Part shown: positions 19,436-28,435 of the stretch, in pieces
Position numbering within the stretch: position 1 is the first letter of the stretch
How the letters are laid out: each line of letters begins with the position of its first letter
Origin: Hansschlegelia zhihuaiae
GTDB taxonomy: Bacteria; Pseudomonadota; Alphaproteobacteria; Rhizobiales; Methylopilaceae
Assembly (NCBI RefSeq): GCF_004103825.1
Contig: NZ_RYFI01000010.1
Coordinates: 118,788-182,787, forward strand
Length of the DNA stretch: 64,000 nucleotides
Direction: 5' to 3'
Position numbers and translations under genes: made by a program
Notes under the pieces: generated by a model
Seen by the model: only the letters and a program-made list of their open reading frames with translations
The model's database searches: none
What the model was told of the DNA's origin: nothing

Positions 19436-20875
19436 TCACTGGGGCGACGCGGCCGAGGCCGAGGTGGCGGAAGCCAGCTTCGGCGCGGACGCGGCGGGTC
19501 CGTCCGCGGCCCCGCCGCCGATCAGGGCGGCCTGGAAGTCAACGTCGGCGATGAAGAAGTCGCGCTTGGCCCGGATCGCCGCGACGTTGGCGGCGACGGT
19601 CTCACGGGCGTTGGTCAGCAGCTCGAACGGGTCGACCAGCATGCCATTGTACTGGAGCTGAGTCTCCTCGGTGATGATCTTTCGCAAAGGCAGGACACGG
19701 CTCTGATAAGCCCGCGCGATCTCGTGGCGCCCGCGATAGGTCGCATAGGCCTCGCGGGCTTCGGACCGGGCGTTGACCGCCTTCTCGAGGAGGCGGTTCA
19801 CCGCGCCCATGTAAGTCTCGCGCGCCTTCGTTGAGGAGGCCTTGCCGAAGTCGAAGATCGGGATCTGGACCGCGACCTCGAAGCCCTTCGGGTTCGCCTT
19901 CTCTCCCTCCGCCGACCTGGAGTGGTTGGCGAGGCCGGTGATTTCGAGCATCGAGATCGCCCGGGTCTGTTCGGTCAGCCCGTACCGCTGCGCCAGCGCG
20001 TCGAGTTCGAGCCGATCCCCGATGATGTCGACCCGCCGACGGAGCGCGGTCGCCTCCACGTCCCCCCGGCTCTCGAGCCGAGGGAAGGACGGAAGCCGGC
20101 CGGGGAGTTTGTAGTCGAGGTCCCGCCCCCAAAGTCCGAGCTGCCGGGTGAGCGCCTCGCGCTCCTTCGCCGCATCGAGCCGCGCTTCCGCGAGCTCGGT
20201 CGCGACCTCGGCGTAGAGCGCGCTCGACCGGGCCTGGTTGAGCTTCGTCGCCGCCCCGGTCTCCCCGAGCTTCTTGGTGAGCTCCGCCGCGGCGCCCGCC
20301 GACGCCCGCGCGGTCTCGAGGAAGGCGGCCGTCTCCCGGCCGGCGACTGCCCGGTAGAACGCCCGCCGGGCCTCGGCGGCCGTGCGGAAGGTGGCGGCGA
20401 CGGCCTTGTGCTGAGCGGCGCGGAACTCCGTCTCCGCGATCTTCGAGCGTCTCGGCAGGGTCAGCAGCTGGAGCAGGTCGGCGATGAGGCGCCGCTCGAC
20501 ATCGAGGTCGCCGGAGGCCGCCACCCGCTCGATCGAGACGGTGGGCGACGGTGGAAGGCTCGCCGCGACGTATTCCGCCTCGGACACGCCCAGCGCGTTG
20601 TACTCGACCTGCAGGCCGCGGTTGTTCAGGAGCGCGATCTGGACGGCGGCGTCCGCAGTCAGCGGCCTCGCAAGCAGGCGGTCGACCCGCGACCTCACGG
20701 CGGCCGCGTCGGCCGGGGTCACGATCTTCGCTGTGGTCGCGCCGAGCTCGAGGGAGACCCGTGACGTCACGGGCGACATGCCGCCGTCCCGGGTGAAGCT
20801 TGCGCAGGCGCCGAGCGAGCCGGTCAGGGCGACCACGGCGACCGACCTCAGCAGGCGGGAGCGGAGGGCGGCCAT
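19436..20875 (-). CDS. TolC-family outer-membrane efflux lipoprotein
   Basis: 479 residues from ATG 20875, which overlaps the stop of the small lipoprotein gene as TGATG. Lipobox LGAC (about residue 24). Two repeated coiled-coil outer membrane factor domains (LLNNRGLQVEYNALGVSEAEY; VQIPIFDFGKASSTKARE). Such CusC-like channels work with RND pumps, yet no CusA or CusB homologue is in this operon or window. It may serve a pump encoded elsewhere or have a distinct role in copper export. Confidence 0.9.
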   Translation of the reverse strand: MAALRSRLLRSVAVVALTGSLGACASFTRDGGMSPVTSRVSLELGATTAKIVTPADAAAVRSRVDRLLARPLTADAAVQIALLNNRGLQVEYNALGVSEAEYVAASLPPSPTVSIERVAASGDLDVERRLIADLLQLLTLPRRSKIAETEFRAAQHKAVAATFRTAAEARRAFYRAVAGRETAAFLETARASAGAAAELTKKLGETGAATKLNQARSSALYAEVATELAEARLDAAKEREALTRQLGLWGRDLDYKLPGRLPSFPRLESRGDVEATALRRRVDIIGDRLELDALAQRYGLTEQTRAISMLEITGLANHSRSAEGEKANPKGFEVAVQIPIFDFGKASSTKARETYMGAVNRLLEKAVNARSEAREAYATYRGRHEIARAYQSRVLPLRKIITEETQLQYNGMLVDPFELLTNARETVAANVAAIRAKRDFFIADVDFQAALIGGGAADGPAASAPKLASATSASAASPQ

Positions 20876-21099
20876 CACATGCCCTCCATCTGCTTGGACG
20901 TCACGCCCCTATTCTGATCCACCCAGGGCTTGGGCCCGACCGGACGATGGTCCGCCGTCCCCGCGACGACGGAGCTGTAGCGCGCGATCGGTATGCGGGT
21001 GGCCGGATCGGAGGGATCGCTTCCGGCGATGGGCGGCGGGGGGAGCGTCGAGCAGCCAACAAGCAGCGACGCTGCGGCGGCCGAGAAGAGCGGCTTCAT
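20875..21099 (-). CDS. Small lipoprotein of copper operon, function unknown
   Basis: 74 residues with lipobox LVGC (Cys16) followed by a Pro-rich stretch (STLPPPPIAGSDPSD) and an Arg/Pro-rich tail ending KQMEGM. No family recognised. It is translationally coupled to the outer-membrane factor gene (TGATG), so it may be an accessory of that channel. Confidence 0.75.
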   Translation of the reverse strand: MKPLFSAAAASLLVGCSTLPPPPIAGSDPSDPATRIPIARYSSVVAGTADHRPVGPKPWVDQNRGVTSKQMEGM

Positions 21100-21222
21100 G
21101 AGGAACCCCGAGATCTGAACGGGCGGACGAAGGCGCGCAGGGGCGCCGGACGCGCGGTCGGTGAGACGTCTCGAGAGTTGGTCCGCGTCGCCGGACGAGC
21201 GGGCGCGGGCGTCAGTGAGACC

Positions 21223-21648
21223 TCAGCCGACGGCGGCGAGCGGTCTCGGAGGATGTTTGATGTGGACGGTCGGGCCCGCGAGGGTGGCCGGCTCGGACAG
21301 CGAGGGCGCGGCGGTCGCTCCGACCGGCCGAGAACCGAGCATCGCCAGATCATGCGCCATCGCTGCGTGGCAGGCGTGGCCGCAGCAGGCGGTGGTCCCG
21401 TTCGGGCAGCCATCGTCGGAACAATCCCCCGACGCCGCAGACGTCGCGGCGTCTCCAGGGGAAGCTTTGGCGTGCTCGATCCTGGAGTCCGTCGCTATGG
21501 AGCCGATCGAAGTCGGCTCCTGCGACTGAGCGCCCGCCTGCGGCGTCTCGTGACCCGCATGGGCCGCGCTGGGCGTCGACCATGCGGCCGCGACGAAGAC
21601 GGCGAAAGCCATCGCGGCGACCAGCCGGATGAGACGGGCGACCGTCAT
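21223..21648 (-). CDS. Cys/His-rich secreted protein of copper operon
   Basis: 141 residues, start overlapping the csoR stop by four bases (ATGA). Signal peptide or anchor to about residue 28 (STPSAAHA), a His near HAGHE, then a Cys/His cluster CSDDGCPNGTTACCGHACH (about residues 75-93) and a His-containing tail VHIKHPP. Family not recognised. The cluster and operon position point to periplasmic copper binding. Confidence 0.8.
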   Translation of the reverse strand: MTVARLIRLVAAMAFAVFVAAAWSTPSAAHAGHETPQAGAQSQEPTSIGSIATDSRIEHAKASPGDAATSAASGDCSDDGCPNGTTACCGHACHAAMAHDLAMLGSRPVGATAAPSLSEPATLAGPTVHIKHPPRPLAAVG

Positions 21649-21920
21649 CCGCGCACCCGCCCGAGGACCTCGACCAACTCCGCCACCTTCTGGCGCTGCT
21701 CGTCCTTGTCTCCCGACTGGATGGCGTTCTCGACGCAATGGCCGACGTGGTCCTTCAGGATCTCTTCCTCGACCCGCTTCAGGGCGGCCCGGACGGCGGA
21801 GATCTGTGTGACGACGTCGATGCAGTAGCGGTCCTCCTCGAGCATGCGCGCGATGCCCCGGACCTGACCCTCGATCCGGCTCAACCGCTTCCCGCACGAG
21901 GCCTTGGTGTGGCGCTGCAT
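21645..21920 (-). CDS. csoR: CsoR-type copper-sensing repressor
   Basis: 91 residues, all-helical DUF156 family. The text RLSRIEGQVRGIARMLEEDRYC is diagnostic; metal ligand positions Cys (RYCIDVV), His and Cys (DHVGHC) are present, the CsoR Cu(I) set. It represses the copper operon it heads and releases DNA when Cu(I) binds. Two operator-like palindromes stand upstream (21932-21946 and 21966-21984). An RcnR/FrmR relative is less likely given the copper genes downstream. Confidence 0.94.
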   Translation of the reverse strand: MQRHTKASCGKRLSRIEGQVRGIARMLEEDRYCIDVVTQISAVRAALKRVEEEILKDHVGHCVENAIQSGDKDEQRQKVAELVEVLGRVRG

Positions 21921-21931
21921 GCTTGATTAAT

Positions 21932-21946
21932 TACCCTATAGGGGTA
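21932..21946 (-). promoter_or_regulatory. Probable CsoR operator 1
   Basis: TACCCTATAGGGGTA, an inverted repeat of the G-tract type bound by CsoR (TACCC...GGGGTA), 12 bases before the csoR start. Confidence 0.75.
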
Positions 21947-21965
21947 TAAAGGGCAAGCGCCCACA

Positions 21966-21984
21966 TATACCCACATGGGGTATA
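21966..21984 (-). promoter_or_regulatory. Probable CsoR operator 2
   Basis: TATACCCACATGGGGTATA, a second, longer inverted repeat of the same kind, 34 bases (centre to centre about 36) from operator 1. The remaining sequence to the sulfotransferase start at 22257 (21985-22256) holds no recognised gene. Confidence 0.75.
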
Positions 21985-22256
21985 CGGACGGATAGCGGGA
22001 GCCTGGGCCGTAGACGCAGGACCGCGACGCGAAGGCAGGCATCCTGCTGCGGAGCGCCGGCGGTCATCGCCATGGCGATCGCGGCATCGTCGAGAGAGGT
22101 CCGTTGTAGGCACGCAGCGTCAGGGTAGAGTCCTGGGCGGGCAGGCGAAGGGGCGTCCTGTTCGGGTGGCGCGCCAGCGCGCCGTCACCGGCGACCGGCC
22201 GGGCAGGCCGCCGGTGCGGACTGACAGCCGGGTGATAACGGGAAAGGAGACGGATC

Positions 22257-23180
22257 GTGCCAGGAATCTCGCCGCACTGGCCGGAGAAGACCCGGGAGCT
22301 GCACAACCACCACTTCGACTCGACGGTCTGGAATGACTTCCGGTTCCGCGACGACGACGTCGTGATCGCCACCTACGCCAAGTCCGGCACCACCTGGGTG
22401 CAGCAGATCGTGGCGCAGCTCATCTTCCAGGGCGTAGAGGACCTGCCGGTGGCCGAGATGTCGCCGTGGCTCGACCTCCGCGTCCCGCCCAAGGCGGAGA
22501 AGCTGCCCGCGGTGGAGGCACAAGCCCACCGCCGCTTCCTGAAGACCCACCTGCCGGTGGACGCGCTCGTCTACTCGCCTAAGGCCAAATACCTCTACAT
22601 CGGCCGCGACGGGCGGGACGTGGTCTGGAGCATGCACAACCACCACGTCAACGCCAACGAGCTCTGGTACCGGGCGCTCAACGACACGCCGGGCCGGGTC
22701 GGCCCGCCGATCGGCCCGCCGCCAGCCGACGTCCGCCGGTACTTCCTCGAGTGGCTCCAAGGCGACGGCCACCCGTTCTGGCCTTTCTGGGAGAATATCC
22801 GGAGCTGGTGGGCGATGCGGGAGCTGCCGAACCTGCTGCTCTTGCACTTCAACGAGCTCAAGGCGGATCTGCCGGGTCAGGTCCGATGCATCGCGGCGTT
22901 CCTCGACATCCCGGTGGAGCCGGGCAGGTGGGACGCGATCCTCGAGCACTGCGGGTTCGCCTACATGAAGCGCCACGCGAGCAAGAGCGTGCCGCTCGGC
23001 GGCGCGTTCTGGGACGGCGGGGCGCAGACCTTCGTCCACCAGGGCACCAACGGCCGCTGGCGGGACATCCTCACCGCTGAGGATTGCCGTCGGTACGAGG
23101 AGACGGCCCGGCACGAGCTGGGTGAGGCCTGCGCCCACTGGCTCGCCACCGGCGAGCGGTCCGACCAGGACCGAAGGTAA
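22257..23180 (+). CDS. Cytosolic-type sulfotransferase
   Basis: 307 residues from a GTG start with AAGGAG eight bases upstream. PAPS-binding motifs are clear: 5' phosphosulfate loop TYAKSGTTW (about residues 40-48), 3' phosphate motif YIGRDGRDVVWSMHNH (about 118-133), and HFNELKADLPG with a C-terminal KxxxxGxW-like region. It transfers sulfate from PAPS to a hydroxyl or amino acceptor that cannot be predicted. It is a single gene flanked by the divergent copper operon and by a pentamer repeat, with no low-oxygen box, so it stands apart from its neighbours and may have been acquired. Confidence 0.9.
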   Translation: MPGISPHWPEKTRELHNHHFDSTVWNDFRFRDDDVVIATYAKSGTTWVQQIVAQLIFQGVEDLPVAEMSPWLDLRVPPKAEKLPAVEAQAHRRFLKTHLPVDALVYSPKAKYLYIGRDGRDVVWSMHNHHVNANELWYRALNDTPGRVGPPIGPPPADVRRYFLEWLQGDGHPFWPFWENIRSWWAMRELPNLLLLHFNELKADLPGQVRCIAAFLDIPVEPGRWDAILEHCGFAYMKRHASKSVPLGGAFWDGGAQTFVHQGTNGRWRDILTAEDCRRYEETARHELGEACAHWLATGERSDQDRR

Positions 23181-23500
23181 GCTCGGCGCGCCGCGCTCCC
23201 GCCCGCCGCGCCCCGACCAGACCAGACCAGACCAGACCAGACGGAAGCGCTGGCATTCTCGGCCGGCCCGCGCGGTTCTCTCCAGAGGGGACCTTCTGTC
23301 TAGGTCAGACCACTAGGAGCATCGCGCAGGTGAAGACCGTTCCCTCCGGCGTGTCGTAGCGGTCGTGCTTGCGGCCCTCGAGATACTTCGACGGATCGGC
23401 CTTGAACTTCGATTTGCGCCCGAGACCCTGCCCCGAGTCAGCCGAGGTCTCGGCCAACTGGGTTCGTCGCCTAGACCCTACAGGCCGCATTGCGGACGCC
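23181..23500. other. Intergenic region after the sulfotransferase
   Basis: About 320 bases between the convergent sulfotransferase and hemN. It contains the pentamer repeat 23215-23242. A 61-codon frame on the minus strand (23305-23490) translates to a charged sequence with the phrase KFKADPSKYLEGRKHDRYD; it has no recognised family, no good ribosome site and may be a gene remnant. Confidence 0.4.
23215..23242. repeat. Tandem pentamer GACCA, five copies plus GAC
   Basis: Five perfect GACCA units followed by a partial one, 35 bases after the sulfotransferase stop. Non-coding; a site prone to slippage. Confidence 0.85.
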
Positions 23501-24850
23501 CTATGCCGCCAAGGAATGGCGCGCCGTTTCGGTGAGATGCGCGTCGAATGCGCTCGCGACGATCCTGGCGATCGCCGGAGCGTCTCGCATGATCAACAGC
23601 CGGTCGCCGAGAAACCGAATGAAGCCCGAACGCCTGAGCGGCTCGAGCGTCTCGACGTCCGTCGCGAACACGGACGGCGATGAATTGTGCCGGGCGGTGA
23701 CTTCCGCGAGATCGACGCCGAAATAGCACATGATCTCCTCGATGACGTCGGCGCGCATACGGTCGTCCGCCGTCAGCGCCACGCCGCGGGTCGTCGGCAG
23801 CCGGCCCTGCTCGATCGCTTTCGACCAGGCGCCGACGTCAGGCGCGTTTTGGACGTAGCCTTGAGGCAGGCGACTGATCGACGACGCGCCGAGACCGATG
23901 AGAATGGGGGCGTCGTCCGTCGTATAACCCTGGAAGTTGCGTCGGAGCCCGCGCTGCTGAAGCGCGGCCGCCATGTCGTCGCCGGGCCGGACGAAGTGAT
24001 CGATGCCGACGGCGACGAAGCCGGCACCCTCGAGGGTCTCGCGCGCGATGGTGGCCAGTTCGAGACGCAGGGCGGCGTCTGGCAGAGCGGAAGCGTCGAT
24101 CAGCTTCTGGTTCGCCTTCTGCCACGGGACATGGGCGTAGCCGAACAGGGCGATCCGATCCGGCTCGAGAGCGATGGCCTGCTCGACAGTGGCGCGCATC
24201 GACCGCAGCGTCTGGCGCGGCAGGCCGTAGATCAGATCAAGGTTGAGCCGGTCGACGCCCACGCGCCGCAGCTGGGCGACCGCGTTGACCACCGTGCCGA
24301 CCGTCTGACGGCGGCCGATCGCCTTCTGCACTGTCTCATCGAAATCCTGCACGCCGAGACTGGCCCGGTTCACCCCAACCATCGCGAGACGTTCGGCGAG
24401 CCGGCCCCCGACGAGTCGGGGGTCGAGCTCGATGGCGTGTTCGGCCGTCGCCAGGACGTCGAACCGGGCGTGGATCGCCGCGGCCAATCCGAAGAAGGCG
24501 TCTTCCGGAAGCATGCTCGGGGTCCCACCGCCCCAATGCACATGCGAGACGGCCCTGGTCCCCAGATGCGACGCCACCAGATCGAGCTCGAGGCGCAGCC
24601 TTCGGGCGTATTCGACGAGCGGCTCCTCGCGACGGGACGCGCGCGTCGCGCAGCCGCAATAATGGCAGATCGACCGGCAGAACGGCACGTGAAGATAGAG
24701 CGAAGCCGCGCCTGGCGCGTCCTTCAACTCCGATAGCCAGCGGGCATAAGAACCCACGTCCACGGCGGCCGAGAAATGCGGCGCCGTCGGATACGATGTG
24801 TATCTGGGAACCTGTCGGTTCAGAATGTCGGGCAGCGCGATCTCGAACAT
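23501..24850 (-). CDS. hemN: Oxygen-independent coproporphyrinogen III dehydrogenase
   Basis: 449 residues, radical SAM enzyme. The cluster motif [10 protein letters not shown] (C-x3-C-x2-C-x-C, about residues 58-67), [10 protein letters not shown] (about 103-112), [10 protein letters not shown] and the C-terminal HemN domain (RRNFQGYTT) are present. It decarboxylates coproporphyrinogen III to protoporphyrinogen IX without O2. It is divergent from ccoN and shares the FNR-type box 24884-24897. No Shine-Dalgarno is visible before the ATG, and the predicted transcript start falls on the start codon, so the message may be leaderless. Confidence 0.96.
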   Translation of the reverse strand: MFEIALPDILNRQVPRYTSYPTAPHFSAAVDVGSYARWLSELKDAPGAASLYLHVPFCRSICHYCGCATRASRREEPLVEYARRLRLELDLVASHLGTRAVSHVHWGGGTPSMLPEDAFFGLAAAIHARFDVLATAEHAIELDPRLVGGRLAERLAMVGVNRASLGVQDFDETVQKAIGRRQTVGTVVNAVAQLRRVGVDRLNLDLIYGLPRQTLRSMRATVEQAIALEPDRIALFGYAHVPWQKANQKLIDASALPDAALRLELATIARETLEGAGFVAVGIDHFVRPGDDMAAALQQRGLRRNFQGYTTDDAPILIGLGASSISRLPQGYVQNAPDVGAWSKAIEQGRLPTTRGVALTADDRMRADVIEEIMCYFGVDLAEVTARHNSSPSVFATDVETLEPLRRSGFIRFLGDRLLIMRDAPAIARIVASAFDAHLTETARHSLAA

Positions 24851-24883
24851 GGCTCATCGTCGTCGGCGCAGCCGCGCCGTTCG

Positions 24884-24897
24884 TTGACCTGGATCAA
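24884..24897. promoter_or_regulatory. Shared FNR/FixK-like operator of hemN and ccoNOQP
   Basis: TTGACCTGGATCAA. At -41.5 it predicts a ccoN transcript start near 24932 (53-base leader) and a hemN start near 24849, at the hemN ATG itself. Confidence 0.8.
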
Positions 24898-24984
24898 GGT
24901 TCGCCGGGCCGATTTCCCCGAAAGCCAACCATCGACGACGCCGGACCGGCGGCGATCGATCGGAGCACGGGTTCGGGGACGTCC

Positions 24985-26634
24985 ATGAACGCAGACCGCA
25001 TCGCGCCAAGCTTCACGGCGGAGGAAACGGGCTTCGCCATCTTCTTCGCGCTCGCGGCGATGGCCTGCTTTTTCCTGGGCCTCCAGGCGGTCGACGCGCC
25101 CTTTGGCGCGCACATGATGGTGGGGGGCGCGTCTGCGATCGGCGGGTTCGCCTTGCTGTACCGGTCGAGCATGGCGCGCGCGGCGCCGGCGCCCGAGGAG
25201 ATCGACGGCAAGCCCAATTACAATTTCGGGCCGGTCAAGTTCGGCGTGATCGCAGCGATGTTCTGGGGCGTCGCCGGCTTCGCGGTCGGCTGCTGGATCG
25301 CGCTGGAGCTGTCGTTCCCGGCGCTCAATTTCGACCTCGAGTTCCTGAACTTCGGACGTCTGCGTCCTTTGCACACCTCGGCGGTCATCTTCGCCTTCGG
25401 GGGCAACGTCCTGCTGGCGTCGTCCTTCTACGTAGCGCAGCGGACCTGCCGGGCGCGGATGCCGGGCGTCGTCGCGCCCTGGTTCGTGATGCTCGGCTAC
25501 AACCTTTTCATCGTGGTCGCGGGCACCGGCTACCTGATGGGCGTCACCCAGAGCAAGGAATACGCCGAGCCCGAATGGTACGCCGACCTCTGGCTGACGA
25601 TCGTCTGGGTCGTTTATCTCGTGCTGTTTCTCGGGACGCTCCGGAAGCGCAAAGAGCCCCACATCTACGTCGCGAACTGGTTCTACCTGGCGTTCATCGT
25701 CACCATCGCGATGCTGCACGTCATCAACAACCTGGCTGTGCCGGCGACCGTCTTCGGATCGAAGTCGTACGTCGCATGGTCAGGCGTCCAGGACGCCATG
25801 GTGCAGTGGTGGTACGGCCATAACGCCGTCGGTTTCTTCCTGACCGCCGGCTTCCTCGCCATCATGTACTACTTCATCCCGAAGCGCGCGGATCGTCCGG
25901 TGTACTCGTACCGGCTGTCGATCGTGCACTTCTGGTCGCTGATCTTTCTTTACATCTGGGCCGGCCCGCATCACCTGCACTACACGGCGCTGCCGGAGTG
26001 GGCGTCGACCCTCGGCATGACGTTCTCGATCATGCTGTGGATGCCGTCATGGGGCGGCATGATCAACGGCCTGATGACGCTTTCCGGCGCCTGGGACAAG
26101 CTCAGGACCGACCCGGTGCTGCGGATGATGGTGGTGTCGGTGGCCTTCTATGGCATGGCGACCTTCGAGGGGCCGCTGATGTCGATCAAGGAGGTCAATT
26201 CGCTCTCACACTACACCGACTGGACCATCGGCCACGTGCACTCCGGGGCGCTCGGCTGGGTCGCTTACATTTCCTTCGGCGCGCTCTACTGTCTGACGCC
26301 CTGGCTCTGGAAGCGGCCGCTGTATTCCCTGAAGCTGGTCGACTGGCATTTCTGGATTTCGACCATCGGTATCGTCTTCTACATTTCGGCGATGTGGGTC
26401 GCGGGCATCATGCAGGGCCTGATGTGGCGGGCCTACACGTCTTTCGGCTTCCTCGAATACTCATTCGTCGAGACCGTGGACGCGATGCATCCCTACTACG
26501 TCATCCGCGCGCTGGGCGGGATCCTGTTTCTGATCGGCGCGCTGCTGATGGCCTTCAATCTCTATCGCACGATCCGCCCGAGCGAGGCCGAGGAGCGCGT
26601 GGCCGCGCCGCTCGCGCTCGCGCCGGCCGAGTGA
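24985..26634 (+). CDS. ccoN: cbb3 cytochrome c oxidase subunit I
   Basis: 549 residues from the ATG at 24985; the longer frame would run through the FNR box. About twelve to fourteen membrane helices. Metal ligands: low-spin haem His in RPLHTSAV, CuB His and the cross-link Tyr region in [10 protein letters not shown]...MYYFIPK, CuB pair in GPHHLHY, haem b3 and haem b His in [17 protein letters not shown]. Catalyses O2 reduction with high affinity and pumps protons. First gene of ccoNOQP. Confidence 0.98.
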   Translation: MNADRIAPSFTAEETGFAIFFALAAMACFFLGLQAVDAPFGAHMMVGGASAIGGFALLYRSSMARAAPAPEEIDGKPNYNFGPVKFGVIAAMFWGVAGFAVGCWIALELSFPALNFDLEFLNFGRLRPLHTSAVIFAFGGNVLLASSFYVAQRTCRARMPGVVAPWFVMLGYNLFIVVAGTGYLMGVTQSKEYAEPEWYADLWLTIVWVVYLVLFLGTLRKRKEPHIYVANWFYLAFIVTIAMLHVINNLAVPATVFGSKSYVAWSGVQDAMVQWWYGHNAVGFFLTAGFLAIMYYFIPKRADRPVYSYRLSIVHFWSLIFLYIWAGPHHLHYTALPEWASTLGMTFSIMLWMPSWGGMINGLMTLSGAWDKLRTDPVLRMMVVSVAFYGMATFEGPLMSIKEVNSLSHYTDWTIGHVHSGALGWVAYISFGALYCLTPWLWKRPLYSLKLVDWHFWISTIGIVFYISAMWVAGIMQGLMWRAYTSFGFLEYSFVETVDAMHPYYVIRALGGILFLIGALLMAFNLYRTIRPSEAEERVAAPLALAPAE

Positions 26635-26646
26635 GGACCCGAGCCC

Positions 26647-27387
26647 ATGTCCGCCGCCGTCTGGGACAAGCACAAGATCTTCGAGAAGCACTCGCTGCTG
26701 CTTCTCGTCGGCATTCTGATCATGGTCGCGATCGGCGGCCTCGTGGAGATCGCCCCGCTCTTCTACATCAAGAGCACGATCGAGACTGTCGACGGCGCGC
26801 GGCCCTACACCCCGCTCGAACTCGCGGGACGCGACATCTACGTCCGCGAGGGCTGCTATCTCTGCCACAGCCAGATGATCCGTCCGATCCGCGACGAGGT
26901 GGAGCGCTACGGGCATTTCTCGCTCGCCGCCGAATCCCAGTACGACCATCCGTTCCAGTGGGGATCGAAGCGCACCGGACCTGATTTGGCGCGCGTCGGC
27001 GGCAAGTATTCCGACGAGTGGCACAAGGCCCATATGATCGATCCGAGATCGGTGGTGCCGACCTCGATCATGCCGGGCTATCCGTTCCTGGCCGAGCGGC
27101 CGCTCGACCACGGCCGCATCACCGGCCAATTGTCGGCGAACCGCACGGTCGGCACGCCCTACAGCGACGACCAGATCTTCTGGGCGCGGCGTGACGTCTA
27201 CGCTCAGGCCGAACCCGATTCCGCGGACGCTGCGGCGTTTCAGAAGCGCTATCCGACCGCTCTCATTCGCGACTTCGACGGCGACCAGAAGCGCCTGACC
27301 GAGATGGACGCGCTGATCGCCTATCTGCAGATGCTCGGCACGACGGTCGACTTCAAGCAGTACGACGACAAAGCAAACCTGCGTTGA
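26647..27387 (+). CDS. ccoO: cbb3 oxidase subunit II, monohaem cytochrome c
   Basis: 246 residues. One N-terminal membrane anchor (about residues 16-40), haem motif CYLCH (70-74), the conserved [12 protein letters not shown] and the Met region SIMPGYPFL. Passes electrons from CcoP to CcoN on the periplasmic side. It begins 12 bases after ccoN. Confidence 0.98.
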   Translation: MSAAVWDKHKIFEKHSLLLLVGILIMVAIGGLVEIAPLFYIKSTIETVDGARPYTPLELAGRDIYVREGCYLCHSQMIRPIRDEVERYGHFSLAAESQYDHPFQWGSKRTGPDLARVGGKYSDEWHKAHMIDPRSVVPTSIMPGYPFLAERPLDHGRITGQLSANRTVGTPYSDDQIFWARRDVYAQAEPDSADAAAFQKRYPTALIRDFDGDQKRLTEMDALIAYLQMLGTTVDFKQYDDKANLR

Positions 27388-27398
27388 GGCCCGAGCCG

Positions 27399-27548
27399 AT
27401 GACTTACGAAACGCTGGCGCATCTCGCCCAAACCGCCGGTCTGCTCTTCTTCTTCTCGCTGTTCGCAGCTGTGCTCGGCTACGCGCTGCGGCCGCGAAAC
27501 CGCGCGCGCTTCGACGCGGCCGCCCGCACGCCGCTCCGGGAGGATTGA
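27399..27548 (+). CDS. ccoQ: cbb3 oxidase small subunit CcoQ/FixQ
   Basis: 49 residues, too short for many gene finders. ATG at 27399 after GAGCCG. One membrane segment (about residues 12-30, AGLLFFFSLFAAVLGYAL) and a basic tail RPRNRARFDAAARTPL, the FixQ pattern. It stabilises the interaction of CcoP with the CcoNO core. It lies exactly between ccoO and ccoP. Confidence 0.93.
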   Translation: MTYETLAHLAQTAGLLFFFSLFAAVLGYALRPRNRARFDAAARTPLRED

Positions 27549-27551
27549 GTC

Positions 27552-28427
27552 ATGAGCGCGGCTGACAGGCGCGACGCGACGTCCGGCGTCGACACCACAG
27601 GCCATGAGTGGGACGGCATCCGTGAGCTCAACAACCCGCTGCCGAAATGGTGGCTCTACATCTTCTACGCCTCGATCGCGTGGGCCGTGGTCTATTGGAT
27701 CGTGATGCCGGCCTGGCCGCTCGCCTCGACCTACACCAAGGGCCTGCTCGGCTACTCGCAGCGCGAGGCGGTGTTGGCCGACCGGGATGAAGCGCTCGCC
27801 GAGCGCGCCGCGCATGGCGCGCCGCTGCTCAAGGTGACGCCGGAGCAGATCTCCAAGGATTCTGGGCTGCTCGAATTCGCCCTGGCGAACGGGAAGGCCG
27901 CCTTCGGCGACAACTGCGCGGGTTGCCACGGCGCAGGCGGCGGCGGGGCCAGGGGCTTTCCGAACCTGCAGGACGATGACTGGCTGCACGGCGGCTCGAT
28001 AGACGAAATCCTGCGCACCATCCGCGTCGGCGTCCGCTCGACGTCGCCGGAGACGCTGGGCGGCGTCTCAATGCCGGCCTTCGGCCGCGACGGCTCCCTC
28101 AAGCGGGACGAGATCGAGAACGTCGCGGCATTCGTCAGGACTTTATCCAGTCTCGCGCCGGCCCCAACCGCCGACGTCGCGGCTGGCGGTCGGATCTTCG
28201 CGACGCGATGCGCCTCCTGTCACGGCGCGAAGGGCGAAGGGAATCGCGAGATGGGCGCGCCTCGCCTCAATGACGCGATCTGGCTTTACGGAAGCGATCA
28301 GAAGGCGATCGTCGAGACGCTCGCCACAGGGCGGGCGGGCGTGATGCCGGCCTGGGAGAGCAAGCTCGACGAGGCGACCTTGCGGTCGCTCGCGGTCTAC
28401 GTCCGGTCGCTCGGCGGGGCGCAGTAG
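27552..28427 (+). CDS. ccoP: cbb3 oxidase subunit III, dihaem cytochrome c
   Basis: 291 residues. N-terminal LNNPLPKWWLYIFYASI leads into a membrane anchor (about residues 32-55); two haem motifs CAGCH (about 122-126) and CASCH (about 217-221) with distal Met regions (VSMPAFGRDG; VMPAW). It accepts electrons from soluble cytochrome c or cytochrome bc1. Three bases separate it from ccoQ. Confidence 0.98.
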   Translation: MSAADRRDATSGVDTTGHEWDGIRELNNPLPKWWLYIFYASIAWAVVYWIVMPAWPLASTYTKGLLGYSQREAVLADRDEALAERAAHGAPLLKVTPEQISKDSGLLEFALANGKAAFGDNCAGCHGAGGGGARGFPNLQDDDWLHGGSIDEILRTIRVGVRSTSPETLGGVSMPAFGRDGSLKRDEIENVAAFVRTLSSLAPAPTADVAAGGRIFATRCASCHGAKGEGNREMGAPRLNDAIWLYGSDQKAIVETLATGRAGVMPAWESKLDEATLRSLAVYVRSLGGAQ

Positions 28428-28435
28428 GAGCCGAA

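Noticed and set aside
17216-23180. Copper operon plus sulfotransferase as a mobile element
   Set aside because: No transposase, integrase, terminal repeats or tRNA target is visible, so insertion is only a hypothesis.
23215-23242. GACCA tandem units as the beginning of a CRISPR array
   Set aside because: Units are contiguous five-base repeats without spacers.
23305-23490. 61-codon minus-strand frame after hemN
   Set aside because: Part looks protein-like but has no good start site, family or operator; noted as a possible remnant only.
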